Counted from the stretch's first letter, positions 16,538 to 24,837 are shown. The stretch: 43,100 nucleotides of DNA from Pseudomonas sp. GL-B-19 (GCF_019956415.1 NZ_JAHBDK010000048.1:1-43100); one strand, 5' to 3'. The notes: generated from the sequence alone by a model not told the origin. Program-made: numbers and translations.

Positions 16538-16959
16538 ATGCCGCGTTTTTGCGAAATGGGTTAATGATTGTTGCTGGAATGGATAGAAATTATTTCGAGA
16601 TGAGACATGGTTTATGAATCGTTACATATCTACAATCGCCCGCACTGAAATCCCGGCACTGCTCACCCTTACTCAGGTGCATGAGCAGAAAGTAGGGCGT
16701 CGAGGGGCTTGAACGCTTCATGCGACTCCCAGGTGTCGGAGCCTTCCAACTATCCGCACCAAATGGAATTGGTCTGTAACAAGGCCTTTGACCACGAAAT
16801 CGAATAAGAACTTACCGCTGGCCCAGGATTTGTCGAGCAGCGTCTGACGCGCGACGGGCAGCCCTTATTCAATCCAAGAAAAATGCCAACCCTTGGCAGG
16901 GTGAAGTGTTGGCGATCAAAACCCAACTGCATTGCGCAAGCTGCTTTAGAGGTCGTGAG

Positions 16960-17904
16960 ATGAGTAAAAACAGGTACCCCAGACTACTAGGCTTATTGCC
17001 GCTGCTCGGCACACTGTTGCTGGGAGGCTGCAACATGACCTTGCTCGATCCCAAGGGCCAGGTTGGCCTGGACGAGCGAAACCTGATCATCACCGCAACG
17101 CTGCTGATGCTTCTTGTCGTGGTACCGGTCATCGTCATGACCTTCCTGTTCGCCTGGAAATATCGCGCCTCCAACACCGACGCCGTGTACACGCCGAAGT
17201 GGTCGCACTCCACCAAGATTGAAATCGCGGTGTGGGCAATTCCAGTGCTGATCATCATTGCCCTGGGTTATGTCACCTACAAGTCGACCCATGCCCTGGA
17301 CCCGTACAAGCCACTGGAATCCGACGTCAAGCCGGTCACCATTCAAGTGGTATCGATGGACTGGAAGTGGCTGTTCATCTATCCCGAGCAAGGGATCGCC
17401 ACGGTCAACAAGATCGTATTCCCGGCCAACACGCCAATTAACTTCCAGATCACCTCCGACACCGTGATGAACTCGTTCTTCATTCCGGGTCTGGGCGGCC
17501 AGATCTACGCGATGGCGGGCATGCAGACCAAACTGCACCTGATCGCCAACGAGAATGCTGAATTCGACGGGATCTCCGCCAACTACAGCGGCGCGGGTTT
17601 CACCGGCATGAAGTTCAAAGCAGTCGCCACCTCTCAGGCGGACTTCGATGCCTGGGTCAGTGATGTCAAGAAGGCACCTAAACAGCTTGAAAAAGCTGAA
17701 TACGAAGCCCTTTCCAAGCCAAGCCAGAACAATCCAGTAGAGCTCTACTCCTCGTTCACGCCGAACCTGTTCCAGACCATCGTCGACAAGTACGAAGGCA
17801 TGAAAGCGGGTCCGAAAGTGGATCACGAGAAGAAAGAGAAAGAAGTGGCCCAGATGGAAGGGATGGACATGAGTTCGCATTCAGCTGCCGGGGCAGAGGA
17901 GTAA
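16960..17904 (+). CDS. cyoA: Cytochrome bo3 ubiquinol oxidase subunit II
   Basis: A 314-residue subunit II, made as a lipoprotein: signal peptide (about 1-22) with lipobox LLGGC. Two membrane helices (about 45-67 and 85-107) are followed by a periplasmic cupredoxin fold (VVSMDWKWLFIYPEQGIATV) that lacks copper ligands, as in quinol oxidases. The C-terminal tail is charged and ends in MEGMDMSSHSAAGAEE. I chose the ATG at 16960, preceded by AGAGGT; the frame back to 16906 lacks a signal-like sequence. It is the first gene of the five-gene operon. Confidence 0.95.
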   Translation: MSKNRYPRLLGLLPLLGTLLLGGCNMTLLDPKGQVGLDERNLIITATLLMLLVVVPVIVMTFLFAWKYRASNTDAVYTPKWSHSTKIEIAVWAIPVLIIIALGYVTYKSTHALDPYKPLESDVKPVTIQVVSMDWKWLFIYPEQGIATVNKIVFPANTPINFQITSDTVMNSFFIPGLGGQIYAMAGMQTKLHLIANENAEFDGISANYSGAGFTGMKFKAVATSQADFDAWVSDVKKAPKQLEKAEYEALSKPSQNNPVELYSSFTPNLFQTIVDKYEGMKAGPKVDHEKKEKEVAQMEGMDMSSHSAAGAEE

Positions 17905-17907
17905 ACG

Positions 17908-19938
17908 ATGTTTGGTAAATTAAGTTGGGAAGCGGTCCCGTTCCACGAACCGATCGTGATGGTGACCATCGCCATGATCGCGCTCGGCGGTCTGGGCGTG
18001 TTCGGTGCAATCACCTATTTCAAGAAGTGGACCTACCTGTGGTCCGAGTGGCTGACCTCGGTCGACCACAAGAAAATCGGCGTGATGTACATCATCGTCG
18101 CCATGGTCATGCTGCTGCGTGGTTTTGCCGACGCCATCATGATGCGTACCCAGTTGGCCATGGCCACCGAAGGTTCGCCTGGCTACCTGCCGCCTGAACA
18201 CTATGACCAGATCTTCACCGCTCACGGTGTGATCATGATCATCTTCATGGCGATGCCATTCTTCACCGGCCTGATGAACCTTGCAGTGCCTCTGCAGATC
18301 GGCGCGCGTGACGTGGCCTACCCGTTCCTGAACTCCCTGAGCTTCTGGCTGCTGATGTCTGGCGTGGTGCTGGTCAACGTGTCCCTGGGTGTCGGCGAAT
18401 TCGCCCGTACCGGTTGGGTTGCGTATCCACCACTGTCGGAACTGGGCTACAGCCCTGGCGTGGGTGTGGACTACTACATCTGGGCGCTACAGCTTTCCGG
18501 GCTGGGTACGACGCTGACCGGGGTCAACTTCCTGGCCACCGTGCTGAAAATGCGTACCCCGGGCATGAAACTGATGGACATGCCGATCTTCACCTGGACC
18601 TGCACCTGGGCCAACGTTCTGATCGTCGCTTCCTTCCCGATCCTGACCGCTACCCTGGCTTTGCTGACGCTTGACCGTTACATGGATTTCCACATTTTCA
18701 CCAATGAACTTGGTGGCAATCCGATGATGTACGTGAACCTGTTCTGGGCCTGGGGTCACCCCGAGGTTTACATCCTGATTCTGCCGGCGTTCGGGATCTT
18801 CTCCGAAGTCATCTCGGCCTTCTCCGGCAAGAAGCTGTTCGGTCACCACTCGATGATCTACGCCTCGGGCGCGATCTCGATCCTGGGCTTCATGGTCTGG
18901 CTGCACCACTTCTTCACCATGGGTTCGGGTGCCAACGTCAACGCCTTCTTCGGCCTGGCGACGATGCTGATTTCGATTCCGACGGGGGTGAAGCTATTCA
19001 ACTGGCTGTTCACCATTTACCAGGGCCGTTTGCGCATCACCAGCCATGTTCTGTGGACCCTGGGCTTCATGGTGACCTTCGCCATCGGCGGCATGACCGG
19101 CGTACTGCTGGCCATCCCGGGTGCTGACTTCGTTCTGCACAACAGCCTGTTCGTGATCGCTCACTTCCACAACGTGATCATCGGCGGCGCCGTGTTCGGC
19201 TACATCGCCGGCTTCGCCTTCTACTTCCCTAAAGCGTTCGGCTTCAAGCTGCACGAAGGTTGGGGCAAGGCAGCGTTCTGGTGCTGGATCACCGGCTTCT
19301 TCGTCGCGTTCATGCCGCTCTATGTACTGGGCTTCATGGGCATGACCCGTCGTCTGAACGCCACCACCAACCCTGAGTGGGTTCCGTACCTGTACGTTGC
19401 AATGTTCGGTGCGGTCATGATCGCCTGCGGTATTGCCTGCCAGCTGATCCAGCTCTACGTCAGTGTTCGTGACCGTAACAAACCGGAAAACATGTGCGAA
19501 GCCGGTGACCCGTGGAATGCCCACACGCTGGAATGGTCGACCTCCTCGCCACCACCGTTCTACAACTTTGCCGTACTGCCAAAAGCCGATTGCATCGACC
19601 CGTTCACTGAAGCCAAGGAAGACGGTACCGCGTACCAGACTCCGGTCAAGTACGAGCCGATCCACATGCCAAACAACACCGCGACCGGTCTGGTCATGGG
19701 TGCTCTGTTGACCGTGTTCGGTTTCGCGATGATCTGGCACATCTGGTGGATGGCCATCTTCGGCCTCGCCGGCACCGTGATCTACTTCGTGATCCACGCT
19801 GCTCGTGATGACCAGGGCTATATGGTGCCGGTCGACGTGATCGAGCGCACCGAAGCCGAGCAGCGCAAACGTCTGGTAGCAGCCGGGAAAATCCCAGCCA
19901 CCGCCACCCGTGTTGAAACCTCGTTGGAACAGGCTTAA
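17908..19938 (+). CDS. cyoB: Cytochrome bo3 ubiquinol oxidase subunit I
   Basis: A 676-residue catalytic subunit that oxidises ubiquinol, reduces O2 to water and pumps protons. Visible family motifs are the haem-ligand segment FTAHGVIMIIF, the CuB-site segment WAWGHPEVYILIL with its His-Tyr pair, the histidine pair in VWLHHFFTMG, and the haem-ligand histidines in VIAHFHNVIIGG. The length matches E. coli CyoB (663). GAGG lies before the ATG, which starts 3 nt after cyoA. Confidence 0.97.
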   Translation: MFGKLSWEAVPFHEPIVMVTIAMIALGGLGVFGAITYFKKWTYLWSEWLTSVDHKKIGVMYIIVAMVMLLRGFADAIMMRTQLAMATEGSPGYLPPEHYDQIFTAHGVIMIIFMAMPFFTGLMNLAVPLQIGARDVAYPFLNSLSFWLLMSGVVLVNVSLGVGEFARTGWVAYPPLSELGYSPGVGVDYYIWALQLSGLGTTLTGVNFLATVLKMRTPGMKLMDMPIFTWTCTWANVLIVASFPILTATLALLTLDRYMDFHIFTNELGGNPMMYVNLFWAWGHPEVYILILPAFGIFSEVISAFSGKKLFGHHSMIYASGAISILGFMVWLHHFFTMGSGANVNAFFGLATMLISIPTGVKLFNWLFTIYQGRLRITSHVLWTLGFMVTFAIGGMTGVLLAIPGADFVLHNSLFVIAHFHNVIIGGAVFGYIAGFAFYFPKAFGFKLHEGWGKAAFWCWITGFFVAFMPLYVLGFMGMTRRLNATTNPEWVPYLYVAMFGAVMIACGIACQLIQLYVSVRDRNKPENMCEAGDPWNAHTLEWSTSSPPPFYNFAVLPKADCIDPFTEAKEDGTAYQTPVKYEPIHMPNNTATGLVMGALLTVFGFAMIWHIWWMAIFGLAGTVIYFVIHAARDDQGYMVPVDVIERTEAEQRKRLVAAGKIPATATRVETSLEQA

Positions 19939-19941
19939 ACC

Positions 19942-20568
19942 ATGTCGAACTTAGTGACCAATGCTGGACACACCCATGTCGATGGACATGGGCACGATGA
20001 CCATCACCACGACTCGGGCGAGATGACCGTATTCGGTTTCTGGCTCTACCTGATGACCGACTGCATTTTGTTTGCATCGATCTTCGCGGTGTACGCGGTA
20101 CTGGTTAACAACGTAGCGGGTGGCCCGTCGGGCCACGACATCTTCGAGCTGCCATACGTGCTGGGCGAAACGGCCCTGCTGTTGTTCAGTTCGATCACCT
20201 ACGGCTTCGCCATGCTGGCGTTGTTCAAGGGCAAGAAGACGCAGGTACTGGGCTGGCTGGCGATGACCTTCCTGTTCGGTGCCGGCTTCATCGGCATGGA
20301 GATCAACGAGTTCCACATGCTGATCTCCGAAGGCTACGGTCCTAACCGCAGCGGCTTCCTGTCCGGGTTCTTCACCCTGGTCGGCACCCACGGTCTGCAC
20401 GTGACCAGCGGTCTGATCTGGATGGCGATCATGATGTATCAGGTGCAGAAAAACGGCCTGACGGCGACCAACAAGACCCGTCTGAGCTGCCTGAGCCTGT
20501 TCTGGCACTTCCTGGACGTGGTGTGGATCTGCGTATTCACCGTTGTTTACCTGATGGGGACCCTGTAA
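19942..20568 (+). CDS. cyoC: Cytochrome bo3 ubiquinol oxidase subunit III
   Basis: A 208-residue subunit III with five membrane helices, beginning at about residue 29 (VFGFWLYLMTDCILFASIFA). The N-terminal tail before the first helix is very rich in histidine and aspartate (HTHVDGHGHDDHHHDSGE), unlike the E. coli subunit. It starts 3 nt after cyoB and its stop overlaps the cyoD start by one base. Confidence 0.95.
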   Translation: MSNLVTNAGHTHVDGHGHDDHHHDSGEMTVFGFWLYLMTDCILFASIFAVYAVLVNNVAGGPSGHDIFELPYVLGETALLLFSSITYGFAMLALFKGKKTQVLGWLAMTFLFGAGFIGMEINEFHMLISEGYGPNRSGFLSGFFTLVGTHGLHVTSGLIWMAIMMYQVQKNGLTATNKTRLSCLSLFWHFLDVVWICVFTVVYLMGTL

Positions 20569-20909
20569 TGGCTAATGCACACTCCCACGATGGCCACGGC
20601 CACGACGACAGCCACGGCAGCGTCAAGTCTTACGCCATCGGCTTCATCCTGTCGGTGATCCTGACGATCATTCCTTTTGGCCTGGTGATGTACCCGTCGC
20701 TGCCAAAAGCCATGACCCTGTGGATCGTACTGGCCTTCGCAGTGATCCAGGTGCTCGTGCACCTGGTGTACTTCCTCCACCTGGACCGCTCCGCTGCCCA
20801 GCGTAACAACGTGATCGCGTTTGTCTTCGCTGCATTGGTGATCGTTCTGTTGGTTGGCTTGTCGCTGTGGATCATGTTCAGCATCCACACCGTCATGATG
20901 GCGCACTGA
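20568..20909 (+). CDS. cyoD: Cytochrome bo3 ubiquinol oxidase subunit IV
   Basis: A 113-residue small subunit with three membrane helices that helps assemble the oxidase. The N-terminal tail HSHDGHGHDDSHG is again histidine-rich. The start codon overlaps the cyoC stop in TAATG, so translation is coupled. Confidence 0.94.
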   Translation: MANAHSHDGHGHDDSHGSVKSYAIGFILSVILTIIPFGLVMYPSLPKAMTLWIVLAFAVIQVLVHLVYFLHLDRSAAQRNNVIAFVFAALVIVLLVGLSLWIMFSIHTVMMAH

Positions 20910-20920
20910 GGAAAGTCCGG

Positions 20921-21808
20921 ATGTCCTTTAAGCACTTTATCCAAATCACCAAACCGGGGATCATTTTCGGTAACGTGCTTTCTGTGGCGGGCGGATTTTT
21001 CCTGGCCTCGAAAGGGCATGTCGATCTGGCCATATTCCTGGCCGCCATGATCGGCACGTCCCTGGTGGTGGCTTCCGGTTGTGTATTCAACAACTGCATC
21101 GACCGCGACATCGACCTGAAGATGGAACGCACCAAGAACCGGGTGCTGGTCCAGGGCTTGATCTCCCTGAAACTGGCCCTGGCCTTTGCGACCGTCCTGG
21201 GTGTTGCCGGCGTTGTGTTGTTGTACAAGGTGGCAAACCCGCTGGCCGCGCTGTTCGCGGTGATCGGTTTCGTCATCTACGTCGGCTTCTACAGCCTGTA
21301 CCTCAAGCGCAAGTCGGTTCACGGCACGCTGGTGGGCAGTCTGTCGGGCGCCATGCCGCCGGTGATTGGCTACGTCGCTGTGACCAACAGCTTCGACATG
21401 GCCGCACTGACGTTGTTGGTGATGTTCAGCCTGTGGCAGATGCCGCATTCCTACGCCATCGCGATTTTCCGCTTCAACGATTACCTGGCTGCATCGATTC
21501 CGGTGCTGCCAGTGAAGCGCGGCATCGAAGTGGCCAAGAAGCACATCCTGATCTACATCCTGGCATTCCTCGTGGCAACCTTGATGCTGACCTTCAGCGG
21601 TTACGTCGGTATGAGCTACCTCGCTGTCGCCGCGGCCATGGGCATGTACTGGTTGTACATGGCCTGGACCGGTTACAAGGCAGTGGATGACACGGTCTGG
21701 GCACGCAAGCTGTTCGTGTTCTCGATCTTCACCATTACCGCGTTGAGCGTGATGATGTCCCTGGACTTCAAAGTGCCGACCGAGCTGCTGCTGACGTACG
21801 CGCCTTAA
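20921..21808 (+). CDS. cyoE: Protohaem IX farnesyltransferase (haem O synthase)
   Basis: A 295-residue multi-spanning prenyltransferase that converts haem B into haem O for the bo3 oxidase. The UbiA-type aspartate motif is visible as NCIDRDIDLKMERTKNRVL, a second conserved region is YLKRKSVHGTLVGSLSGAMP, and the third is QMPHSYAIAIFR. The ATG at 20921 follows cyoD by 11 nt, making it the last gene of the operon before a terminator. Confidence 0.96.
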   Translation: MSFKHFIQITKPGIIFGNVLSVAGGFFLASKGHVDLAIFLAAMIGTSLVVASGCVFNNCIDRDIDLKMERTKNRVLVQGLISLKLALAFATVLGVAGVVLLYKVANPLAALFAVIGFVIYVGFYSLYLKRKSVHGTLVGSLSGAMPPVIGYVAVTNSFDMAALTLLVMFSLWQMPHSYAIAIFRFNDYLAASIPVLPVKRGIEVAKKHILIYILAFLVATLMLTFSGYVGMSYLAVAAAMGMYWLYMAWTGYKAVDDTVWARKLFVFSIFTITALSVMMSLDFKVPTELLLTYAP

Positions 21809-21826
21809 GCGTCGGATGCTGTAAAC

Positions 21827-21862
21827 AAAAGCCCCGCCTTCGAGAGAAGTGCGGGGCTTTTT
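21827..21862 (+). terminator. Rho-independent terminator of the cyo operon
   Basis: The stem AAAAGCCCCGC (21827-21837) pairs with GCGGGGCTTTT (21851-21861), with a T run downstream. It lies about 20 nt after the cyoE stop. Confidence 0.9.
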
Positions 21863-21893
21863 GTTGGGGGCTGTCTGGTGGACCGTGTTGCCC

Positions 21894-21980
21894 CCTTCGC
21901 GAGCAAGCTTGCTCCTACATTTGACCGCGTTCCTCCAAGTGGAATGCGGTCAAATGTAGGAGCAAGCTTGCTCGCGAAGG
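21894..21980. repeat. REP-like inverted pair, perfect 35-nt arms
   Basis: Arms 21894-21928 and 21946-21980 are perfect reverse complements (core GCGAGCAAGCTTGCTCCTACA) around a 17-nt loop. It lies between two convergent genes, just after the cyo terminator. Confidence 0.88.
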
Positions 21981-22005
21981 CAGCAACTCGGTCTTTCAGA
22001 ACAAC

Positions 22006-23415
22006 TCAGCTATCGAGCAGTCGGAAAAACCGCTCCCGCACCTGCGGATCATCACTGTGCGCGACATTGAAGCGCAGAAAACTATTGGCGTCGGCAGCTT
22101 TGCTCAACATGGTGCCGGGCGTTAGCACCAGGTCATTTTTGAGGCCTTTGTTGGCGAAGGTTTCGGCATGCAATCCGTTGGGCAAACGGGTCCAGATGAA
22201 CAGTCCTTCACCCGGCACCGACGACACCGAGCATCCCGCCTCCACCAGCCAGCGCGCCACGCGACTGCTCGATTCATATAAACGATCCACTGTGCGGCGG
22301 ATGTGTTTGGCGTAGCTGCCGTTGCTGAGCATGGTGCAGGTGATCTGCTCCGCCAATTCCGAGGTCACACCGCCGATGCTCATCTTCAGGCTGATCATTC
22401 GGGCCGCCAGTTGTGGTGACAACACGGCGTAGCTGACCCGGCTGTTGGCGGACAGGGTCTTGGAGAAACCGGACACGTAGCTGACGGTGTCCAGCCCACT
22501 CGCGGCCAGGCGTGGGGTGCGTCTTTGCTGGAGGTCGCCGTACAGATCGTCTTCAACAATGTGGAAGCCGTATCGGTGACTCAACTCCAGCAGGCGATAA
22601 ACCTGTGCCGCGGAAAACGAGTGCCCGGTCGGGTTATGCAGGGTGCTGTTGGTCATGTAGAGCACGGGGCGATGGGCGATCAGCAACTGCTCTAAAGCTT
22701 CCAGATCCAGACCATTGCAATCGCGGGGCAGGGTGATGATCCTGGCACCGTGCAACGCCAGATTGGTGTGCAGGTTGAAGTAGCACGGGTCGTCGAGCAG
22801 CACCGTATCGCCAGGTTTTATCAACAGGCGCATCAACTGGTCGATGGCCTGCATGGTGTTAGCGGTGGTGATGATTTGTTCCACCGGCACTTCGATGCCG
22901 AAGCCCGACAACTTCACCCGCAACGCCTCACGTAGCGGCCGGTAACCACCGACCTCACCGTATTCACCCATGCGCAATGACGTCGCGCGAAGGGTGCCGC
23001 GCACCGCTTTGAGCAGATCTTCGGCGGGCAGCCATGAACTGGGCAGAAATCCACAGCCGGGACGCAGCGCGCCGTTGTCGAGCAGCACTGCACGGCGAAC
23101 CCGGCTGAGGGTGTCTTGTGGTTGCAGATCCGGGCCAGCAGCGGCTAGGGTTTGCGAGCTCGCTCGGTGGACGTAATGCCCCGAGCCCTGGCGCGAGACC
23201 ACCAATCCCTTGGCACGCAATCGGTCGAGGGCGTCGACCACGGTGGATTTACCGACGTTCATCAATTCAGAGAGTTCGCGAATCGGCGGCAACTTGGCCC
23301 CGTGCGGCAGGCCACCCTGGCTGATCGCCACGGACAGCTGATCGACAATCTGCTGCACCAGCGGCGCTCCCGGCTGGAACTCGATGGCGGCGATCACGGC
23401 GCGCTGAGCCTGCAT
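22006..23415 (-). CDS. MocR-type regulator (GntR wHTH fused to aminotransferase-like domain)
   Basis: A 469-residue PLP-dependent transcription regulator. The N-terminal GntR winged helix (about 10-85) has LPPIRELSELMNVGKSTVVD. The type-I aminotransferase fold (about 110-469) includes the PLP-pocket segment NSTLHNPTGHS, the aspartate in EDDLYGDL, and the PLP-binding lysine in SGFSKTLSANSRVSY. This layout defines MocR regulators, which bind an amino-acid-like ligand through PLP. It is divergent from a ridA-family gene 120 nt away, its likely target. A CCTGATCAGG palindrome at 23466-23475 in that gap is a candidate contact site. Confidence 0.92.
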   Translation of the reverse strand: MQAQRAVIAAIEFQPGAPLVQQIVDQLSVAISQGGLPHGAKLPPIRELSELMNVGKSTVVDALDRLRAKGLVVSRQGSGHYVHRASSQTLAAAGPDLQPQDTLSRVRRAVLLDNGALRPGCGFLPSSWLPAEDLLKAVRGTLRATSLRMGEYGEVGGYRPLREALRVKLSGFGIEVPVEQIITTANTMQAIDQLMRLLIKPGDTVLLDDPCYFNLHTNLALHGARIITLPRDCNGLDLEALEQLLIAHRPVLYMTNSTLHNPTGHSFSAAQVYRLLELSHRYGFHIVEDDLYGDLQQRRTPRLAASGLDTVSYVSGFSKTLSANSRVSYAVLSPQLAARMISLKMSIGGVTSELAEQITCTMLSNGSYAKHIRRTVDRLYESSSRVARWLVEAGCSVSSVPGEGLFIWTRLPNGLHAETFANKGLKNDLVLTPGTMLSKAADANSFLRFNVAHSDDPQVRERFFRLLDS

Positions 23416-23465
23416 TTTATTGGTCTCCCTGGCAGTAAACTTCGCTGGATTCTATACGAACTTGC

Positions 23466-23475
23466 CCTGATCAGG
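23466..23475. promoter_or_regulatory. Palindrome in the MocR/RidA divergent promoter region
   Basis: CCTGATCAGG is a perfect 10-nt palindrome in the 120-nt gap between the divergent regulator and RidA genes. MocR regulators usually control the neighbouring divergent gene. MocR sites are often direct repeats, so the link is weak. Confidence 0.25.
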
Positions 23476-23535
23476 AGAAGCGTCTGTCTCTACCATCAAC
23501 AGGTGGTTTGCATGATGGATCAAGAGGGGCAGTAG

Positions 23536-24030
23536 ATGATTAAGCAAATAACCCGCGACGAACGTTTTCTCGCGATGGCCCAAGAACTCGGCTTCGATGT
23601 CTACGACGAAAACCCGGCCGGCGGGCATTACGCGCCGCTGCTTCGGCATGACGATGAGCTGTATGTCAGTGGCCTGGTGCCAAGAATGAACGGCAAAATC
23701 CAGTACCCCGGCCGAGTGGGGCTGGAACTCAATTTGGCCGATGCCCAGGAAGCCGCGAGTATCAGTGCGATACGCGGGCTGGCACTGATTCGCGACGCCG
23801 TCGGTTCACTGGAAAACGTCAAGGCTGTGCTTCGTGTCACTGTTTATGTGAAATCCACGTTCGACTTTGTCGACCTCAGTGAAGTGGCCAACGGTGCGTC
23901 GGATGTCTTCACCCATGTGTTGGGCGACGCCGGCAGGCATACCCGGACGACGGTCGGTGTTTATCAATTGCCGAAAAACGCACCGGTAGAAGTGGACATG
24001 ATCGTGGCTCTGAATCCCTCGACGGTCTGA
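23536..24030 (+). CDS. RidA-family (Rid/YjgF) protein
   Basis: A 164-residue protein of the RidA fold, whose archetype hydrolyses reactive enamine/imine intermediates made by PLP enzymes. The conserved C-terminal signature is HTRTTVGVYQLPKNAPVEVD; its arginine matches the substrate-binding arginine of active RidA proteins. It is about 35 residues longer than canonical RidA, mainly at the N terminus. GAGG lies about 9 nt before the ATG. Pairing with a PLP-dependent MocR regulator suggests a role in handling an amino-acid-derived imine; the substrate is unknown. Confidence 0.85.
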   Translation: MIKQITRDERFLAMAQELGFDVYDENPAGGHYAPLLRHDDELYVSGLVPRMNGKIQYPGRVGLELNLADAQEAASISAIRGLALIRDAVGSLENVKAVLRVTVYVKSTFDFVDLSEVANGASDVFTHVLGDAGRHTRTTVGVYQLPKNAPVEVDMIVALNPSTV

Positions 24031-24044
24031 ATCGTGCAGGCAAT

Positions 24045-24080
24045 AAAAAGCCCCGCTTTCACTCGTAGGCGGGGCTTTTT
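24045..24080 (+). terminator. Bidirectional Rho-independent terminator
   Basis: The stem AAAAAGCCCCGC (24045-24056) pairs with GCGGGGCTTTTT (24069-24080). A and T runs on both sides let it serve both the RidA gene and the convergent antitoxin gene ending at 24098. Confidence 0.88.
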
Positions 24081-24097
24081 GATATTGAGCTATCAAT

Positions 24098-24412
24098 TCA
24101 AACAGCTTGGAGTCGCTCGACCATATCGGGGAATTTCTCCACCAGCCTGATCAATAATGCCGCTTGAGCATTTGGCTTGGATTTTTCCTGCTCCCAATTT
24201 CTCAGGGTGCTGGGGCTGGTTCGAATTCGCTTGGCAAAAACGGCCTGGGACATATGCAACTTAGTACGTAGCGCAACGATTTCTTGTGCGCCGACCTCAG
24301 GAGCCGGGTTGTCTTCCACCGTTGTATTTCGCAGCGTGATCTTGCCTTCTCGCTGAGCAGCCATCTCGTCAACGCCCTGCATCAACTCTGCAAACAGGTC
24401 GCGCTTTTTCAT
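24098..24412 (-). CDS. HigA-type antitoxin / XRE-family regulator
   Basis: A 104-residue protein with a C-terminal Cro/C1-type helix-turn-helix (about 42-95; IVALRTKLHMSQAVFAKRIR, then SPSTLRNWEQEKSKPNAQAA). The N-terminal part is a charged segment that in the HigA2/NadS group contacts the toxin. The gene looks intact. Its ATG overlaps the end of the broken toxin frame by four bases (ATGA), the usual toxin-first HigBA order. It probably represses its own promoter through the palindrome at 24701-24731. Confidence 0.85.
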   Translation of the reverse strand: MKKRDLFAELMQGVDEMAAQREGKITLRNTTVEDNPAPEVGAQEIVALRTKLHMSQAVFAKRIRTSPSTLRNWEQEKSKPNAQAALLIRLVEKFPDMVERLQAV

Positions 24413-24698
24413 GGGGTACCTCGTGCCTTTAACTCAATGCCTATGGCTTTCTTGAGCGCCTTCTCTTGGTCGGCAGTCAAATTTTCAAGCTCATCCTTGT
24501 CATAAATTGCAAACATCCAGAACTGGCCATCATTCATAAGCCCCAGCGCAGTTTGCGGAAGCCACCTGTACGAGGCATGACATCGCCTGCCTGTGGGTTC
24601 GACTGCATATACGTTTGCAGCGAACGATACTCATCGTCCGTCAGATAATCGCCAACGGTGGCAGTGAACGAAGAGGTTTCAAAGAATTGGGTTCGCAT
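24409..24698 (-). pseudogene. HigB2/RelE-type toxin gene with internal frameshifting deletion
   Basis: The 5' part from the ATG at 24698 encodes MRTQFFETSSFTATVGDYLT to TGGFRKLRWG, then reaches a TGA at once. In another frame the 3' part continues as MNDGQFWMFAIYDKDELENL to KARGTP, ending in the ATGA overlap with the antitoxin. Compared with HigB2-family toxins (PF06296), the halves fit the N and C termini, but the stretch between RKLRW and the last strands, normally about 17 residues with a KGKRGG-RIIYY core, is missing. The junction is near 24539-24545. Loss of that basic core should abolish mRNA cleavage even if the frame were restored. Confidence 0.8.
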
Positions 24699-24700
24699 CA

Positions 24701-24731
24701 CGAAACTATAGGCAACTTGATTATAGTTTCG
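24701..24731. promoter_or_regulatory. Palindromic operator of the toxin-antitoxin pair
   Basis: CGAAACTATA (24701-24710) and TATAGTTTCG (24722-24731) form a perfect 10-nt inverted repeat with an 11-nt spacer, immediately before the toxin start. This is the standard position for autorepression by a dimeric HigA antitoxin. Confidence 0.6.
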
Positions 24732-24791
24732 CAAGCGGCAATTCCTTCACCTGACGAAGGGGACGACAGGATCTACCAAAAAACATCAGGC

Positions 24792-24823
24792 AAAAAAAAA
24801 GCCCCGCTGCAAGGGCGGGGCTT
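24792..24823 (-). terminator. Rho-independent terminator of the 234-residue gene
   Basis: AGCCCCGC (24800-24807) pairs with GCGGGGCT (24815-24822), and on the minus strand a run of nine T follows. It lies 15 nt after the stop of the gene ending at 24838. Confidence 0.88.
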
Positions 24824-24837
24824 TCGGGTGAAACGTG

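Larger units (their letters stand above)
16201..16959. other. Long intergenic region ahead of cyoABCDE
   Basis: No convincing protein gene is visible in these 759 nt. Visible elements are a three-copy TGCGACAC motif (16249-16290), a small hairpin around CTGGCGAATCGCCAG near 16400, and an AT-rich stretch at 16500-16640 with a Fur-like sequence at 16517-16537. A short open frame ends in MELVCNKAFDHEIE near 16806 and could be a gene remnant. The AT-rich part probably contains the cyo promoter. Bo3 oxidase genes of pseudomonads are known to respond to oxygen, iron and carbon status, which would fit a complex leader. Confidence 0.5.

Noticed and set aside
16750..16932. 60-residue minus-strand frame in the cyo leader
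   Set aside because: No ribosome site, no conserved motif and composition of non-coding DNA; noted only as part of the intergenic region.
8859..21980. Recurrent GCTCGC/GCGAGC palindromes considered as a CRISPR array
   Set aside because: Copies are dispersed between genes as inverted pairs, not regularly spaced direct repeats; they are REP elements.
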